The position numbers and the translations under genes were made by a program. A stretch of 64,000 nucleotides of DNA, from positions 434,001 through 498,000 of the forward strand of contig JASNZW010000003.1 of the NCBI GenBank assembly GCA_048499435.1, in the 5' to 3' direction. The stretch is from DAOTWC01 sp048499435. GTDB lineage: Bacteria; Chloroflexota; Anaerolineae; Aggregatilineales; Phototrophicaceae. This document shows, one piece after another, positions 34,846 to 43,687 of this stretch. The notes beneath the pieces are model-generated. The model was given only the letters and a program-made list of their open reading frames with translations. It had not been told where the DNA came from and did no database searches. Positions within the stretch are counted from its first letter, which is position 1. Every line of letters begins with the position of its first letter.

Positions 34846-35628
34846 ATGCTGCGCGCGGCGGTTATCATCATCAGTGTGACGGCGGCGCTCGTGATCGCGG
34901 GGCCGTTTCTCGTGACGCATGCGCCCACCCAGACCAATCCTGACCACCAGCTCCAGCCGCCCGACCGCGCCCACCCGCTGGGAACCGACCTGCTCGGCAG
35001 GGACGTTCTGAGCCGCTACCTGTACGGCGGGCGGCAGACGCTGCTGGCGGCGGCCATCGCAACCGCGTTCAGCGTGGCCGCAGGAACAGCGCTGGGATTG
35101 GTCATGGGGATGGAACCTAAGGCCGCCGATCTCGTGTTTATGCCGCTGGTAAACGCGCTGCTGGCCGTGCCGGGCCTTGTCCTGGCGCTGATAGTGCTGG
35201 CCGCCGCCGGCCGCGGGATTGTGCCGCTGGGCCTGGCGGTCGGCCTGTCGCAGTTGGCCCCTACGGCGCTTATCGTCCGGGCGGCGGCGCTGACGGTGCG
35301 CGCTCAGGGGTACGTTGACGCCGCCTACGCGCTGGGCGCAGCGCGGCTGCGCGTTGTGACGCGGCACGTGCTGCCGAACATTATGCCCACGCTGGCGGCG
35401 TATACAGGCGTAGTGTTCGGCTATGCGCTGCTAAGCGGCGCCGCGCTCACGTTCCTGGGCGTCGGCTATGAGCCGGGCACGCCTGACTGGGGCGGCATGC
35501 TGGCGGAAAGCCGCGCGGTTTTTCGCACCGCGCCCTGGATTGGCATCGCGCCAGGCGTGACTATCGCGGCGCTGGTGTGGGCGGGCAACCATCTGGCAGA
35601 TGCGCTGAGCCGGCAGCGCGCTTTTTAA
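34846..35628 (+). CDS. DppC-type ABC transporter permease
   Basis: The 260-residue partner of the preceding permease. It has the family's HPLGTDLLGRDVLSRYLYGG motif after helix 1, the coupling loop VDAAYALGAARLRVVTRHVL and the GGMLAESRAVF ending. The two permeases and the binding protein form one operon, but no ATP-binding subunits follow: the next gene is convergent, with stops overlapping by three bases. ATPases must come from elsewhere. Confidence 0.92.
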   Translation: MLRAAVIIISVTAALVIAGPFLVTHAPTQTNPDHQLQPPDRAHPLGTDLLGRDVLSRYLYGGRQTLLAAAIATAFSVAAGTALGLVMGMEPKAADLVFMPLVNALLAVPGLVLALIVLAAAGRGIVPLGLAVGLSQLAPTALIVRAAALTVRAQGYVDAAYALGAARLRVVTRHVLPNIMPTLAAYTGVVFGYALLSGAALTFLGVGYEPGTPDWGGMLAESRAVFRTAPWIGIAPGVTIAALVWAGNHLADALSRQRAF

Positions 35629-36548
35629 CCGACAACCGTGCGGTACACCGCCGCCGCGCCGGCGGCCAGCAGCGCCTGTTCAACTTGCCCCGCGGTGTCA
35701 GGGGGCACCAGCGCGATCATATTGCCGCCGCGCCCGCCGCCAGAGAGCTTGGCCCCCAGCGCGCCAGCGTCAGCCGCCGCCTGGACCAGCCGCTCTAACT
35801 GCGGCGACGACACCGTAAGCTGGCGCAGACGCTTGTGATTCGCGCTCATGAGCGCGCCCAGCGTAGCGATATCGCCACGCTCGATACACTGGCGCGCCTG
35901 CCGTACAAGCGCCGCGATGGCGTCGAAATGGCCCTGGACGCTGGCAGGCGCGGCATCATAAAGCTGGCGCACATCGGCCACAGCGGTGCGCGTCAGGGCG
36001 CGCTGCCCGGTATCCGCGATTAACAGCGTGAACGGCGCCCCGATAGGCAGCGCCTGGATCGGCGCACCGCGCACAAAATAGACGGGCTGCTCATAGACGA
36101 TAACGGTGTTGTCTATGCCGCTTGGCGTGCCGTGATAGACTTTCTCTACCTCATAGACCAGCTCATTCAGCCGGTCATTCAGCAGCGGCCTGTTCACCAC
36201 GGCGGCCAGCGCCCGCCCCAGCGCGGCTGTCACCGCCGCGCCGCTGCCCAGCCCGCCAGCGATCGGGATGTCTGACTGAAGCGTGATCGTCACGTCTGGC
36301 GGCGGCGCGCCTAATGCCTCCAGGAACAGCCGCAGCGCGAAAGCGACAGCATCATCTGCGGGGCTGTCCGGTGAAAACGCCAGCTCCATCCCCGCGGTCA
36401 CCAGGCGCAGCCCCTGGCAGGGCGGGTCATTCGGCGCGCTGCGGGCCGTCACACGCAGGCTGGACACCGGGACAGCGATAGCGGGGCAGCCATACACGAC
36501 GGCGTGTTCACCCAGCAGAATGATTTTGGCGGGCGCGCTGGTTTCCAA
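35625..36548 (-). CDS. mvk: Mevalonate kinase
   Basis: A GHMP kinase that phosphorylates mevalonate in the mevalonate route to isoprenoids. The 307-residue protein begins METSAPAKIILLGEHAVVYG, the family's start, followed by the GHMP ATP-binding motif IAGGLGSGAAV and C-terminal KLSGGGRGGNMIAL. The frame is open to 36611, but TTG 36548 is preferred: GGGAG lies about nine bases before it, and the longer form would overlap the upstream gene by 49 bases. The neighbouring UbiA prenyltransferase, which uses polyprenyl phosphate, fits an isoprenoid/lipid-carrier context. Confidence 0.9.
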   Translation of the reverse strand: METSAPAKIILLGEHAVVYGCPAIAVPVSSLRVTARSAPNDPPCQGLRLVTAGMELAFSPDSPADDAVAFALRLFLEALGAPPPDVTITLQSDIPIAGGLGSGAAVTAALGRALAAVVNRPLLNDRLNELVYEVEKVYHGTPSGIDNTVIVYEQPVYFVRGAPIQALPIGAPFTLLIADTGQRALTRTAVADVRQLYDAAPASVQGHFDAIAALVRQARQCIERGDIATLGALMSANHKRLRQLTVSSPQLERLVQAAADAGALGAKLSGGGRGGNMIALVPPDTAGQVEQALLAAGAAAVYRTVVG

Positions 36549-36562
36549 GCGAGCACTCCCAG

Positions 36563-37453
36563 TCAGGCGGAGCCGGGCAGGTACAGGATCAGCACGAAGG
36601 TTAGCCCCCATAGAATGATCGAGATCAATAGCGGGTAGTCGCGCAGCAGCACTTCATCGGGCGCGCTGCCTTCATTCTTCACATGGATCAGGTAAAGATA
36701 GCGGAACAAGGCATACAACACGAACGGCGTCGTGATCAAGGCCAGGTTGGTGTCCGCGACTTTGATCGTGGGCGCTTCAATGGTGTAGAGCAGGTAGGCC
36801 AGAAACGTGCTGGTTGTGACCAACCGCAGCATATCGTCGAGCAGCGGCAGGTTGTAAGCGCGGTACGTGGCGCGCACGCTCTCCGCCCGCTGCTCCAGCA
36901 GAAGCAGCTCCTGGCGGCGCTTACCGATAGCCAGGAACAGCGCCAGCAGCGCCGTGCAGGCGTACAGCCAGGGCGAGAAATTCTGCACCTGAACCAGCAC
37001 CACGCCCGCCGCCACCCGCAGCACAAAGCCAGCCGTGATCGTCATCACGTCGAGGATAACAATGTGCTTTAGCCAGAACGAGTACAGCACATGCAGCACG
37101 AAATACATCAGCAGGATGACGGTGAACTGCGGGTTATAAGCCAGCGAGGCCAGCATGGCGAAAAGCGGCAGCGCAATGGCCACCGCCAGCGCGGTAGATA
37201 CCTTTAGCTGTCCGGATGGCAGCGGGCGGCGCCGTTTTACCGGGTGGCGGCGGTCACGATCAATGTCAATGATGTCGTTCAGCAGGTAGATGCTGCTGGC
37301 CACGAGCGACAGCAAAAAGAAGCTGACCGTGACTTTCACGAAAGCGTCAAGGTTGAAAAGCTGGCCATCAAAGACCAGGCCGGCGTAGATCAGAACGTTT
37401 TTTGTCCACTGTTTGGGCCGCATGGCCCGAATGAGGCCCTTCAGGGCAAGCAC
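36563..37453 (-). CDS. UbiA-family prenyltransferase, decaprenyl-phosphate phosphoribosyltransferase-like
   Basis: A 296-residue polytopic membrane enzyme with about nine helices. RPKQWTKN near the start and the Asp-rich motif NDIIDIDRDRRHPVKRRRP match the decaprenyl-phosphate 5-phosphoribosyltransferase branch, which moves phosphoribose from PRPP to polyprenyl phosphate as the first step to a lipid-linked arabinose or ribose donor. The frame is open to 37510, but GTG 37453 with GGAG eight bases upstream is preferred, since a consensus promoter lies across the longer form. It is the first gene of a unit with mvk. Confidence 0.85.
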   Translation of the reverse strand: MLALKGLIRAMRPKQWTKNVLIYAGLVFDGQLFNLDAFVKVTVSFFLLSLVASSIYLLNDIIDIDRDRRHPVKRRRPLPSGQLKVSTALAVAIALPLFAMLASLAYNPQFTVILLMYFVLHVLYSFWLKHIVILDVMTITAGFVLRVAAGVVLVQVQNFSPWLYACTALLALFLAIGKRRQELLLLEQRAESVRATYRAYNLPLLDDMLRLVTTSTFLAYLLYTIEAPTIKVADTNLALITTPFVLYALFRYLYLIHVKNEGSAPDEVLLRDYPLLISIILWGLTFVLILYLPGSA

Positions 37454-37484
37454 GCTGCGTTCTCCGCTTGAGATTCCGCCGCTG

Positions 37485-37512
37485 ATTATAGCGGAGGGGT
37501 GGGCGCGCACAA
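37485..37512 (-). promoter_or_regulatory. Promoter of the prenyltransferase/mvk unit
   Basis: TTGTGC (37512-37507), a 16 bp spacer and TATAAT (37490-37485), about 32 bases before the GTG at 37453. Confidence 0.65.
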
Positions 37513-37567
37513 TCCCTTAAAAAAGCTGCGCGAACATCAATAATTGATAAGCGTCGCCATTAGCGCC

Positions 37568-37597
37568 TTGTTCTTATCTCGCCGCGACGTTTATAAT
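37568..37597 (+). promoter_or_regulatory. Promoter of rseP
   Basis: TTGTTC (37568-37573), an 18 bp spacer and TATAAT (37592-37597), about 67 bases before the ATG at 37664. Confidence 0.6.
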
Positions 37598-37663
37598 CGG
37601 CTCGACTGTCCACTAACTGTGACCTGCCGCATCCCGCGCGATCACACGCTGAGGTGAGCAATA

Positions 37664-39151
37664 ATGTTAGACTTTCTGCTGGGGAACGACGCTTTATCGG
37701 CAGTTGTCGCCTTCGGGTTGGTTCTGATTCCAGCGATCATCATCCACGAGCTTGGCCATTTCTTCGCCGGCAAAGCCGTAGGCATCACCATTCTGGAGTT
37801 TGGTATCGGCTTCCCGCCGCGCATGCTGACACTATTTCGGCGGGGCGAAACCGAATACACGCTTAACTGGCTGCCGATCGGCGGGTTCGTGCGCCCCCTG
37901 GGCGAGGATTTTGTGCGCCCGGTAAGCGAAAGTGCCACTGAGCGCGATCGCGGTATCGCGGCAGAGCGGCTTGCCAGCCAGGCCGATTCGACAAGCGACC
38001 GCGAGAAGCTGCGCGCGCGCGGCGTTGTCAAAACGATGTCGGTTAACGAAGCCAGGCCGCTGGCGCGCATTCTCTTTCTGGTCGCCGGGTCGGTTATGAA
38101 CCTGCTGACGGCCATTGCGCTGTTCATCATTATCGGCATGGCCGGGCTGCCGACTGTGGTCGGCGGCAGTGTCGGCCTGGTAGACATTGCGCCAAACTCC
38201 ACGCTGGGCGCGGCGGGCCTGCTGCCGGGCGACATGATTCTCAAGGTTGACGGCGAACACTTCGCGGACTCCGCCAGCCTGTTCAGCAGCCTGGCCGCTG
38301 CCGCAGGCCAGCCGGTCGCGCTGACGGTTCAGCGCGACGGCGAGAACCTTGAAATCGCCTTCACGCCGCCGGCCGCCGCAGAAAACGCGGCAGCAGCGCC
38401 CTATGTCTACGTCTCCGGCGTGGCTGAAGGCTCGCCAGCGGCACGGGCGGGGATCGAACCGGGCGACACGATCATCGCCTTCAACGGCGAGCCGTTCACG
38501 GCGTTCGAGGACCTGCCCACGCTGACGCAGCAGAACATGGGCGCGGAAATAACCCTCACGCTCACGCGGCAGGGCGAAACGCGCGATGTCACGCTGGTCC
38601 CGCGCGCCGATCCGCCGCAGGGGCAGGGGGCGATGGGGATAACCATTCAACCCGCCCTGTCTGATTCGTCATTGGGCGTTATCTACGTTGACAGCGGGCT
38701 GCAGCAGGAAATCGTGCCGCTGTCACTGGGCGATTCCCTGCGCTACAGTTTCGACCGCATCAGTTTTTACGTGACGACGCTGCTGCGCCTGCCCGGCGAA
38801 ATCATCAATGGGGCGATCAGCTCAGACGAAGCGCGTTTTCTGAGTCCGCTCGCTATCAGCCAGGTTGGCGCGGTATTCCTCCAGCAGAGTATCGAGCAAA
38901 ATCAGCCGGTAGTTATCCTGAACTTTGTGGCGATCATCAGCATCGCGCTCGGCATAACCAATCTGCTGCCGCTGCCGGCGCTGGACGGCGGGCGCATCCT
39001 GTTTGTGCTGATCGAGATCGTTCGCGGCCGGCCCATTACGCCAGAGCGCGAAGGCCTGGTGCACCTGATCGGCATGGTGCTGCTGCTTTCGATCTTCGTC
39101 ATCGCCTTTGTAAACGACATCCTGAACCCGATCACCAGCTTGCTGCCTTAA
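37664..39151 (+). CDS. rseP: Site-2 intramembrane metalloprotease (RseP/M50) with two PDZ domains
   Basis: The 495-residue membrane protease has zinc motif HELGH (His28, Glu29, His32) in the first helix, the family's GFGP-like region (FGIGFPPRM) and NWLPIGGFV, two PDZ domains (about 165-240 and 250-320), and the third ligand motif NLLPLPALDGGRI in a late helix. It cleaves membrane-spanning substrates such as anti-sigma factors or signal-peptide remnants. It is followed after 18 bases by a HEAT-repeat gene, likely cotranscribed. Confidence 0.94.
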   Translation: MLDFLLGNDALSAVVAFGLVLIPAIIIHELGHFFAGKAVGITILEFGIGFPPRMLTLFRRGETEYTLNWLPIGGFVRPLGEDFVRPVSESATERDRGIAAERLASQADSTSDREKLRARGVVKTMSVNEARPLARILFLVAGSVMNLLTAIALFIIIGMAGLPTVVGGSVGLVDIAPNSTLGAAGLLPGDMILKVDGEHFADSASLFSSLAAAAGQPVALTVQRDGENLEIAFTPPAAAENAAAAPYVYVSGVAEGSPAARAGIEPGDTIIAFNGEPFTAFEDLPTLTQQNMGAEITLTLTRQGETRDVTLVPRADPPQGQGAMGITIQPALSDSSLGVIYVDSGLQQEIVPLSLGDSLRYSFDRISFYVTTLLRLPGEIINGAISSDEARFLSPLAISQVGAVFLQQSIEQNQPVVILNFVAIISIALGITNLLPLPALDGGRILFVLIEIVRGRPITPEREGLVHLIGMVLLLSIFVIAFVNDILNPITSLLP

Positions 39152-39169
39152 GGGCGCAAAGGATGAAGC

Positions 39170-40213
39170 ATGAGTGACCTGGACGATGACCTGCCGCTGG
39201 ACGGCGATGAGTTCGCGCTCGATGACCTTGACGGCCTTGACAGCGAAGACGGCGCGCCCGCTGAACAACCAGACCTGCCCACAACGCTTAAGCTGCTGCA
39301 GACCGGGCAAAGCGAGGGCTTCAGCGCCGCGCTCTATTATGGACTTTCCGGCCTGACGGCTGACGAAGTCGGCCAGCTAACGCCGGTTTGGGAAGCGCTG
39401 GATGTCGAGCGCCGCCGAGCGCTGATGCGCCGCCTGGCTGACCTGAGCGAAACCAACTTCGAGCTGGATTACGAGCCAGTCAGCTTTTTCCTGGGGCTTG
39501 AGGATGAAGACCCGGAAGTCCGTGAGGCCGCGATCAACCTGCTGTGGACGAACGAAACGCCAGCGTTTATGGCGCGTCTGAGCGAGTTGGCGCAGTGGGA
39601 TGAGGCGGCTGTTGTGCGCGCTGCCGCCCTCAACGCGCTGGGCAATTTCATTTTCATGGGCGAAATGGGCGGCCTGCCCCCCGCGGCGTATTACCAACTG
39701 CAGGACACCGTCGTCGGCATCTACTCCAATGAGACGGAAGAAGTTGAGGTGCGGCGGCGCGCCTTAGAGGCGATCGCCAACTCCAGCCATGAAATCGTCA
39801 ACGAAGCGATTGACGAAGCGTATCACAGCGACGACCAGCGCATGCGTATCAGCGCGGTCTTTGCTATGGGGCGCGCCTATGAACAGCGCTGGAGGGACGC
39901 CGTGCTGCGCGAGCTGCGCAGCGACGACGCGGAGATGCGCTATGAGGCGGCCCGCGCCAGCGGCGAGCTGGAGCTTGAGGAAGCTGTTCCTTACCTGATC
40001 GCGCTCGCCAGCGAAGATGACCGTGAGATAAAAGAGAGCGCGATCTGGGCGCTGGGCGAAATCGGCGGCGATCGGGCACTGGCGGCGCTTACGGCACTGG
40101 CGCAGGAAGCCGAGGAAGCTGGCGACGACAGCCTGCTGGAAGCCATCGAGGACGCTATCGGCAGCGCTACACTGGCGAATATGGGGCCTGATCTCGACCT
40201 GGATGACGAGTAG
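39170..40213 (+). CDS. Acidic HEAT-repeat protein
   Basis: The 347-residue protein has a strongly acidic N-terminus (first 35 residues, many Asp and Glu), then about six to seven helical HEAT/PBS-lyase-type repeats (for example LEDEDPEVREAAINLLW, WDEAAVVRAAALNALGNFI, SDDAEMRYEAARASGELEL). There is no signal peptide or enzyme motif. It probably acts as a cytoplasmic protein-binding scaffold. Its place behind rseP may reflect a shared transcript only. Partner unknown. Confidence 0.8.
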   Translation: MSDLDDDLPLDGDEFALDDLDGLDSEDGAPAEQPDLPTTLKLLQTGQSEGFSAALYYGLSGLTADEVGQLTPVWEALDVERRRALMRRLADLSETNFELDYEPVSFFLGLEDEDPEVREAAINLLWTNETPAFMARLSELAQWDEAAVVRAAALNALGNFIFMGEMGGLPPAAYYQLQDTVVGIYSNETEEVEVRRRALEAIANSSHEIVNEAIDEAYHSDDQRMRISAVFAMGRAYEQRWRDAVLRELRSDDAEMRYEAARASGELELEEAVPYLIALASEDDREIKESAIWALGEIGGDRALAALTALAQEAEEAGDDSLLEAIEDAIGSATLANMGPDLDLDDE

Positions 40214-40225
40214 GCACGCGGCGCT

Positions 40226-40272
40226 GCGCCACAGGGTCCCCGCGACAGCCGCGCGGGCCGCCCCTGTGGCGC
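40226..40272. terminator. Large GC-rich hairpin between convergent genes
   Basis: An 11 bp perfect stem (40226-40236 with 40262-40272) with an inner GC stem. It has no T tract on either side, so the terminator role is inferred from its position between convergent stops. Confidence 0.5.
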
Positions 40273-40295
40273 GGCGCTGGTTGAGCAGGGGCAGC

Positions 40296-40625
40296 CTAGC
40301 TGAGGAACATTGGCTGAAGTTTCAGCGCCAACCCCATGTCGCCCTGAATTTTGAGCTTACCGCTCATGAAAGCCTGCATAGGGTTGAGCTGGCCGTTCAC
40401 AACCGCTGCCCAATCGTCCGCCGCGGCGCGCAGCGTCATCGTGGGGCTGTCGGCGAGGCCGGTGCCGCTCTGGGCCTTGCCGTCGGCAATTTTGATCCAA
40501 TACTGGCCGCCGCTGTCGCCGCCGAGGTCGAACTGGATGGTGGCATTGACGCCGACAGCCTTCTGCGGGTCAAACGTTTTCACCATTTTCTCGAATATCG
40601 CGGCAATTTCCTGGCTTGTTGCCAT
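40296..40625 (-). CDS. SCP2 sterol-carrier domain protein
   Basis: The 109-residue protein is a single SCP2 domain (IQFDLGGDSGGQYWIKIADG, the TMTLRAAADDWAAVVNG core, and MSGKLKIQGDMGLALKL at the end). SCP2 domains bind lipids or acyl-CoA in a hydrophobic tunnel. The frame extends to 40700, but ATG 40625 has AAGGAG ten bases before it and starts at the domain edge. It stands alone, divergent from the LysM/M23 lipoprotein gene. Confidence 0.87.
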   Translation of the reverse strand: MATSQEIAAIFEKMVKTFDPQKAVGVNATIQFDLGGDSGGQYWIKIADGKAQSGTGLADSPTMTLRAAADDWAAVVNGQLNPMQAFMSGKLKIQGDMGLALKLQPMFLS

Positions 40626-40736
40626 GTTGTAACAGCTCCTTGTTTTCAGCAGGTTGTCAGACAGGATTGTTATATCATCAATCGGCAGAGTAGTATACAA
40701 TCAAACGCGCGATTGCCCAATTTTAGGGAGCCAGTT

Positions 40737-42314
40737 TTGCTTCCCAGGCTGTTATCCTGGCTCGCGCGGCGCGCTCATAGTGGCGTCCCGCTGGCCCTGG
40801 CCGCGCTCGCAGCCTGTGTGCCAGCGCGCCCTGTCTATGTGGTTATAACGGCGACCAGCACGCCGCTGGCTGCGCTGACCGCCACCGACGCACCAGCGGC
40901 GACGGCGACACAGATCGCGCTGACAGCGATTGTGCCCACGCCCGACCCTGTGCAGCCGGGCGCGCCAGCCAGCAGCGCGCGCGAGTATGTGGTTAAGCCG
41001 GGCGACACGCTCTCAGGGATTGCCAGCCTGCACGGGGTGTCCGTCGCCGCGCTGATAGACGCGAACACGCTGGTTAACCCTGACATCCTGGCGGTGGGGC
41101 AGGTGGTTCATCTGCCGGGCCTGCCGCAGGACACAACCCCGCTGCTCAAGATTATCCCGGACAGCCGGCTGGTGCGCGGGCCAGGCGCGGCCCAGTTCGA
41201 CACCGCGGCCTTCGTCAGCGGGCAGCCAGGCTATATCCGCGCCGCCACGGATGAGGTTGACGGCCAGCTCTATCGCGCGGCGGAAATCGTTGAGCGCGTA
41301 GCGCTTGAATTCAGCGTAGACGCGCGCCTGCTGCTGGCGCTGCTTGAGCTGCGCGGCCAGTGGCTCACCGACGCTAACCCCTCTGAGACGCTTCAGACAT
41401 ACCCTCTGGGCGCGCCCGCTTCGCCCCTGGGTTTTGATCGCAACGGGCTTTACCGGCAGCTCACCTGGGCGGCGGACCGCTTAAACGAGGGCTATTACGG
41501 CTGGAAGTACAGCGGCCGCGCCGCTGTTGAGTTCGAGAGCGGCGAACGGCTGCGCTTTGCGCCGGGCCTGAACGCGGGCACGATCGGCGTACAGCACATG
41601 CTCAGCCTGTACAACACTTACGACCGCTGGCTGCGAGAGGTCGGGCCTGACGGCCTGTACAGCGTTTACGCCGCTTACTTCGGCGATCCATTCGCCGCCC
41701 CCCTCGATATTTTAGTTCCAGCCGGCCTGGCGCAGCCGCCGCTTATGCTGCCCTTCGCCAGCGGCGAATCCTGGTTCTTTACGGGCGGGCCGCACGGCGG
41801 GTGGGGCAGCGGCAGCGCCTGGTCAGCGGTTGATCTCGCGCCGCCCGACGACCTGGCGCTGGTTGAGTCGTCATGCTACCTGTCAGCTTATACGGTTACG
41901 GCGGCGGCAGCGGGTGTCGTGGTGCGCAGCGCCGGCGGCGTGGTCGTGCTTGACCTCGACGGCGACCACGACGAGACAACTGGCTGGAGCGTACTGTATC
42001 TGCACATTGATTCAGACGGGCGTGTCCCGGCAGGGACCACTGTCAGCGCCGGCGACGCTATCGGCCGGGCGTCGTGCGAGGGCGGCGTGTCGAACGGCAC
42101 ACACGTCCATCTCGCGCGCCGCTATAATGGCGAGTGGCTGCCGGCTGATTGCAGCGCGTGCGCGCCAGAGCGCGCCACGCCCCCTTTTGTTTTGAGTGGA
42201 TGGACCGTGTACGGGTTAACAGGGCAGGAATATGAGGGGTATCTGGTGCGCGATGGCGAACGCCGGACAGCCGAGCAGGGTCGGCAGGCTGCCGATAACG
42301 TGGTTTCCTGGTAG
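40737..42314 (+). CDS. LysM lipoprotein with M23-type peptidase domain
   Basis: The 525-residue predicted lipoprotein has lipobox LAAC with Cys27. A Thr/Ala-rich spacer is followed by one LysM domain (EYVVKPGDTLSGIASLHG, about 83-130), a helical lysozyme-superfamily-like middle region (about 180-310) and a C-terminal domain with GGPHGGWGSGSAWSAVDL and GTHVHLA. The PHxxW...(S)xxDL and HVH elements resemble the beta-lytic branch of M23 zinc peptidases, which cut peptidoglycan cross-bridges. The TTG start at 40737 follows AGGGAG six bases upstream; the frame is open further but lies antisense to the SCP2 gene. The next gene starts ten bases on. Confidence 0.78.
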   Translation: MLPRLLSWLARRAHSGVPLALAALAACVPARPVYVVITATSTPLAALTATDAPAATATQIALTAIVPTPDPVQPGAPASSAREYVVKPGDTLSGIASLHGVSVAALIDANTLVNPDILAVGQVVHLPGLPQDTTPLLKIIPDSRLVRGPGAAQFDTAAFVSGQPGYIRAATDEVDGQLYRAAEIVERVALEFSVDARLLLALLELRGQWLTDANPSETLQTYPLGAPASPLGFDRNGLYRQLTWAADRLNEGYYGWKYSGRAAVEFESGERLRFAPGLNAGTIGVQHMLSLYNTYDRWLREVGPDGLYSVYAAYFGDPFAAPLDILVPAGLAQPPLMLPFASGESWFFTGGPHGGWGSGSAWSAVDLAPPDDLALVESSCYLSAYTVTAAAAGVVVRSAGGVVVLDLDGDHDETTGWSVLYLHIDSDGRVPAGTTVSAGDAIGRASCEGGVSNGTHVHLARRYNGEWLPADCSACAPERATPPFVLSGWTVYGLTGQEYEGYLVRDGERRTAEQGRQAADNVVSW

Positions 42315-42323
42315 GAGAAGCTG

Positions 42324-43154
42324 ATGCACAGCCAGCGCGCTTATGCGGCGATTCTAATTAGCGCCGTCTTTCTGCTCAGCGGGATAGCCGCGCTGGGCGG
42401 GTTCAGCAGCCGCGATGTCGCCGCGCAGGAGCTGGTGACATCGACGCCGGTGCGCGCGGAGCTGCCAACGCTCGCGCCGCCAGTGATTGAGGCCGCCGTA
42501 ACCGCCACGCCTTCGCGCACGCCCACGCCAGAAGGGCAGGTGCTGCTTGAAGCGAAAGCAGAGGCAGGCGAAGTAAACGTTCGAGCTGAACCGGATATTG
42601 AAGGCGAAAGACTGGGGACTATCCGCGCCGGCAGATCATATCAGGTATTCGGGCGCTATTTTCGCTGGCTTCAGTTCCAGTTCGACGACGCGCCCACCGG
42701 GCCGGTGCGCGCCTGGGTCTTTGACGAGCTGGTGCAGATCATTGGCGACGAAAGCGCCGTCCCCAACCTAGAACCGGGCATGGCCCCGACGACAGCCGCG
42801 ACGCTGGAGCCAGCGGAGGTGCTGACGCTGACGCCGGGTGGCTTCCTCACGGCGACCGCCAGCGCGCGGACATTGAGCCTTCCGGGCGCGGAGCTGTCGT
42901 CAGCGGGCGGTCAACCGCCCGCCGCCAGCGGCGCTGGCGCTGTGGAGCAAGCCCAGGCACTGCCCACCTACACATACCCGCCAGTGGTGGCCGCCGCGCC
43001 CACTACACAAAGCAGCGCGGCAGAGGCGACATCCGCGCCAGCGCCGCGCCAGCAGCCTTTCGATCTGCCAGAAGGCATGCCGCCGATAGCGCCGATCCTG
43101 CTTCTGGGGGCGTTGGGGCTTGCCGGCCTGGCCGTTAGCTCACTGCGACGCTAA
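42324..43154 (+). CDS. Secreted SH3b-domain protein with C-terminal membrane anchor
   Basis: The 276-residue protein has an N-terminal signal helix (5-35), a Thr/Pro linker, one bacterial SH3-like domain (about 70-148, containing EVNVRAEPDIEGERLGTI), a long low-complexity Ala/Pro/Thr region, and a C-terminal helix (PILLLGALGLAGLAVSSL) with positive tail RR. AGGAG of its ribosome-binding site overlaps the stop of the peptidase gene, showing an operon. SH3b domains often bind cell-wall peptides, which fits the neighbour. Confidence 0.75.
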   Translation: MHSQRAYAAILISAVFLLSGIAALGGFSSRDVAAQELVTSTPVRAELPTLAPPVIEAAVTATPSRTPTPEGQVLLEAKAEAGEVNVRAEPDIEGERLGTIRAGRSYQVFGRYFRWLQFQFDDAPTGPVRAWVFDELVQIIGDESAVPNLEPGMAPTTAATLEPAEVLTLTPGGFLTATASARTLSLPGAELSSAGGQPPAASGAGAVEQAQALPTYTYPPVVAAAPTTQSSAAEATSAPAPRQQPFDLPEGMPPIAPILLLGALGLAGLAVSSLRR

Positions 43155-43165
43155 AGCGCCGCCGG

Positions 43166-43579
43166 TTAATGGCTGCAACAGCAGCCGCCGTCAGCGGCCT
43201 CATCATCACCTTCGCCGGAGCGGAAGGACTGGCCGCAGCCGCACGACGACAGCGCGTTCGGGTTATCAATGCGGAAGCCGCCGCCCATCAGGCTGTCCAC
43301 GAAATCAATTGTGGCGCCCTGCAGGTAGATCATGCTGGTCGGGTCTATCACCAGGCGGACGCCGTCAACGGTAACAACGGTGTCGAAATCCTGCACTTTT
43401 TCCTCAAAGGCCATGCCGTACTGCATGCCGGAGCAGCCGCCGCCAGAGACGAATACGCGCAGCGCGTGGTTTGGAATCTGGCGCTGTTCCAGAAGCTGTT
43501 GGATTGTGTTTACAGCAGCAGGCGTGACCAGCAGCGCTGGGGTATCAACCTGGAGATTGTCCTTCTCGTTAAGGGCCAT
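43166..43579 (-). CDS. A-type iron-sulfur carrier protein (IscA/ErpA family)
   Basis: The 137-residue protein has the HesB/IscA domain with three conserved cysteines: one in SGGGCSGMQYG and two in SSCGCGQSF. The C-terminal extension ends in EGDDEAADGGCCCSH, with three extra cysteines not usual for the family. It carries and delivers Fe-S clusters. ATG 43579 has GAGGAG eight bases before it. The gene has its own promoter and lies behind the SufR-like regulator gene, from which a terminator separates it. Confidence 0.92.
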   Translation of the reverse strand: MALNEKDNLQVDTPALLVTPAAVNTIQQLLEQRQIPNHALRVFVSGGGCSGMQYGMAFEEKVQDFDTVVTVDGVRLVIDPTSMIYLQGATIDFVDSLMGGGFRIDNPNALSSCGCGQSFRSGEGDDEAADGGCCCSH

Positions 43580-43620
43580 GCTGTATTCTCCTCAGGCGAA
43601 CAGAGATGTGCAATCCTGCC

Positions 43621-43650
43621 AGTTTAACACGGGTGCGAGGGGGCAGTCAA
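43621..43650 (-). promoter_or_regulatory. Promoter of the IscA-family gene
   Basis: TTGACT (43650-43645), an 18 bp spacer and TAAACT (43626-43621), about 40 bases before the ATG. Confidence 0.65.
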
Positions 43651-43651
43651 T

Positions 43652-43687
43652 AAAAACGACAGCCATTAAAACTATCGCTGGCTGTCG
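43652..43687 (-). terminator. Intrinsic terminator overlapping the end of the sufR-like gene
   Basis: A perfect 9 bp stem (43687-43679 with 43665-43657) followed on the minus strand by TTTTTATT. The first arm and part of the loop lie within the sufR-like coding end. Confidence 0.8.
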
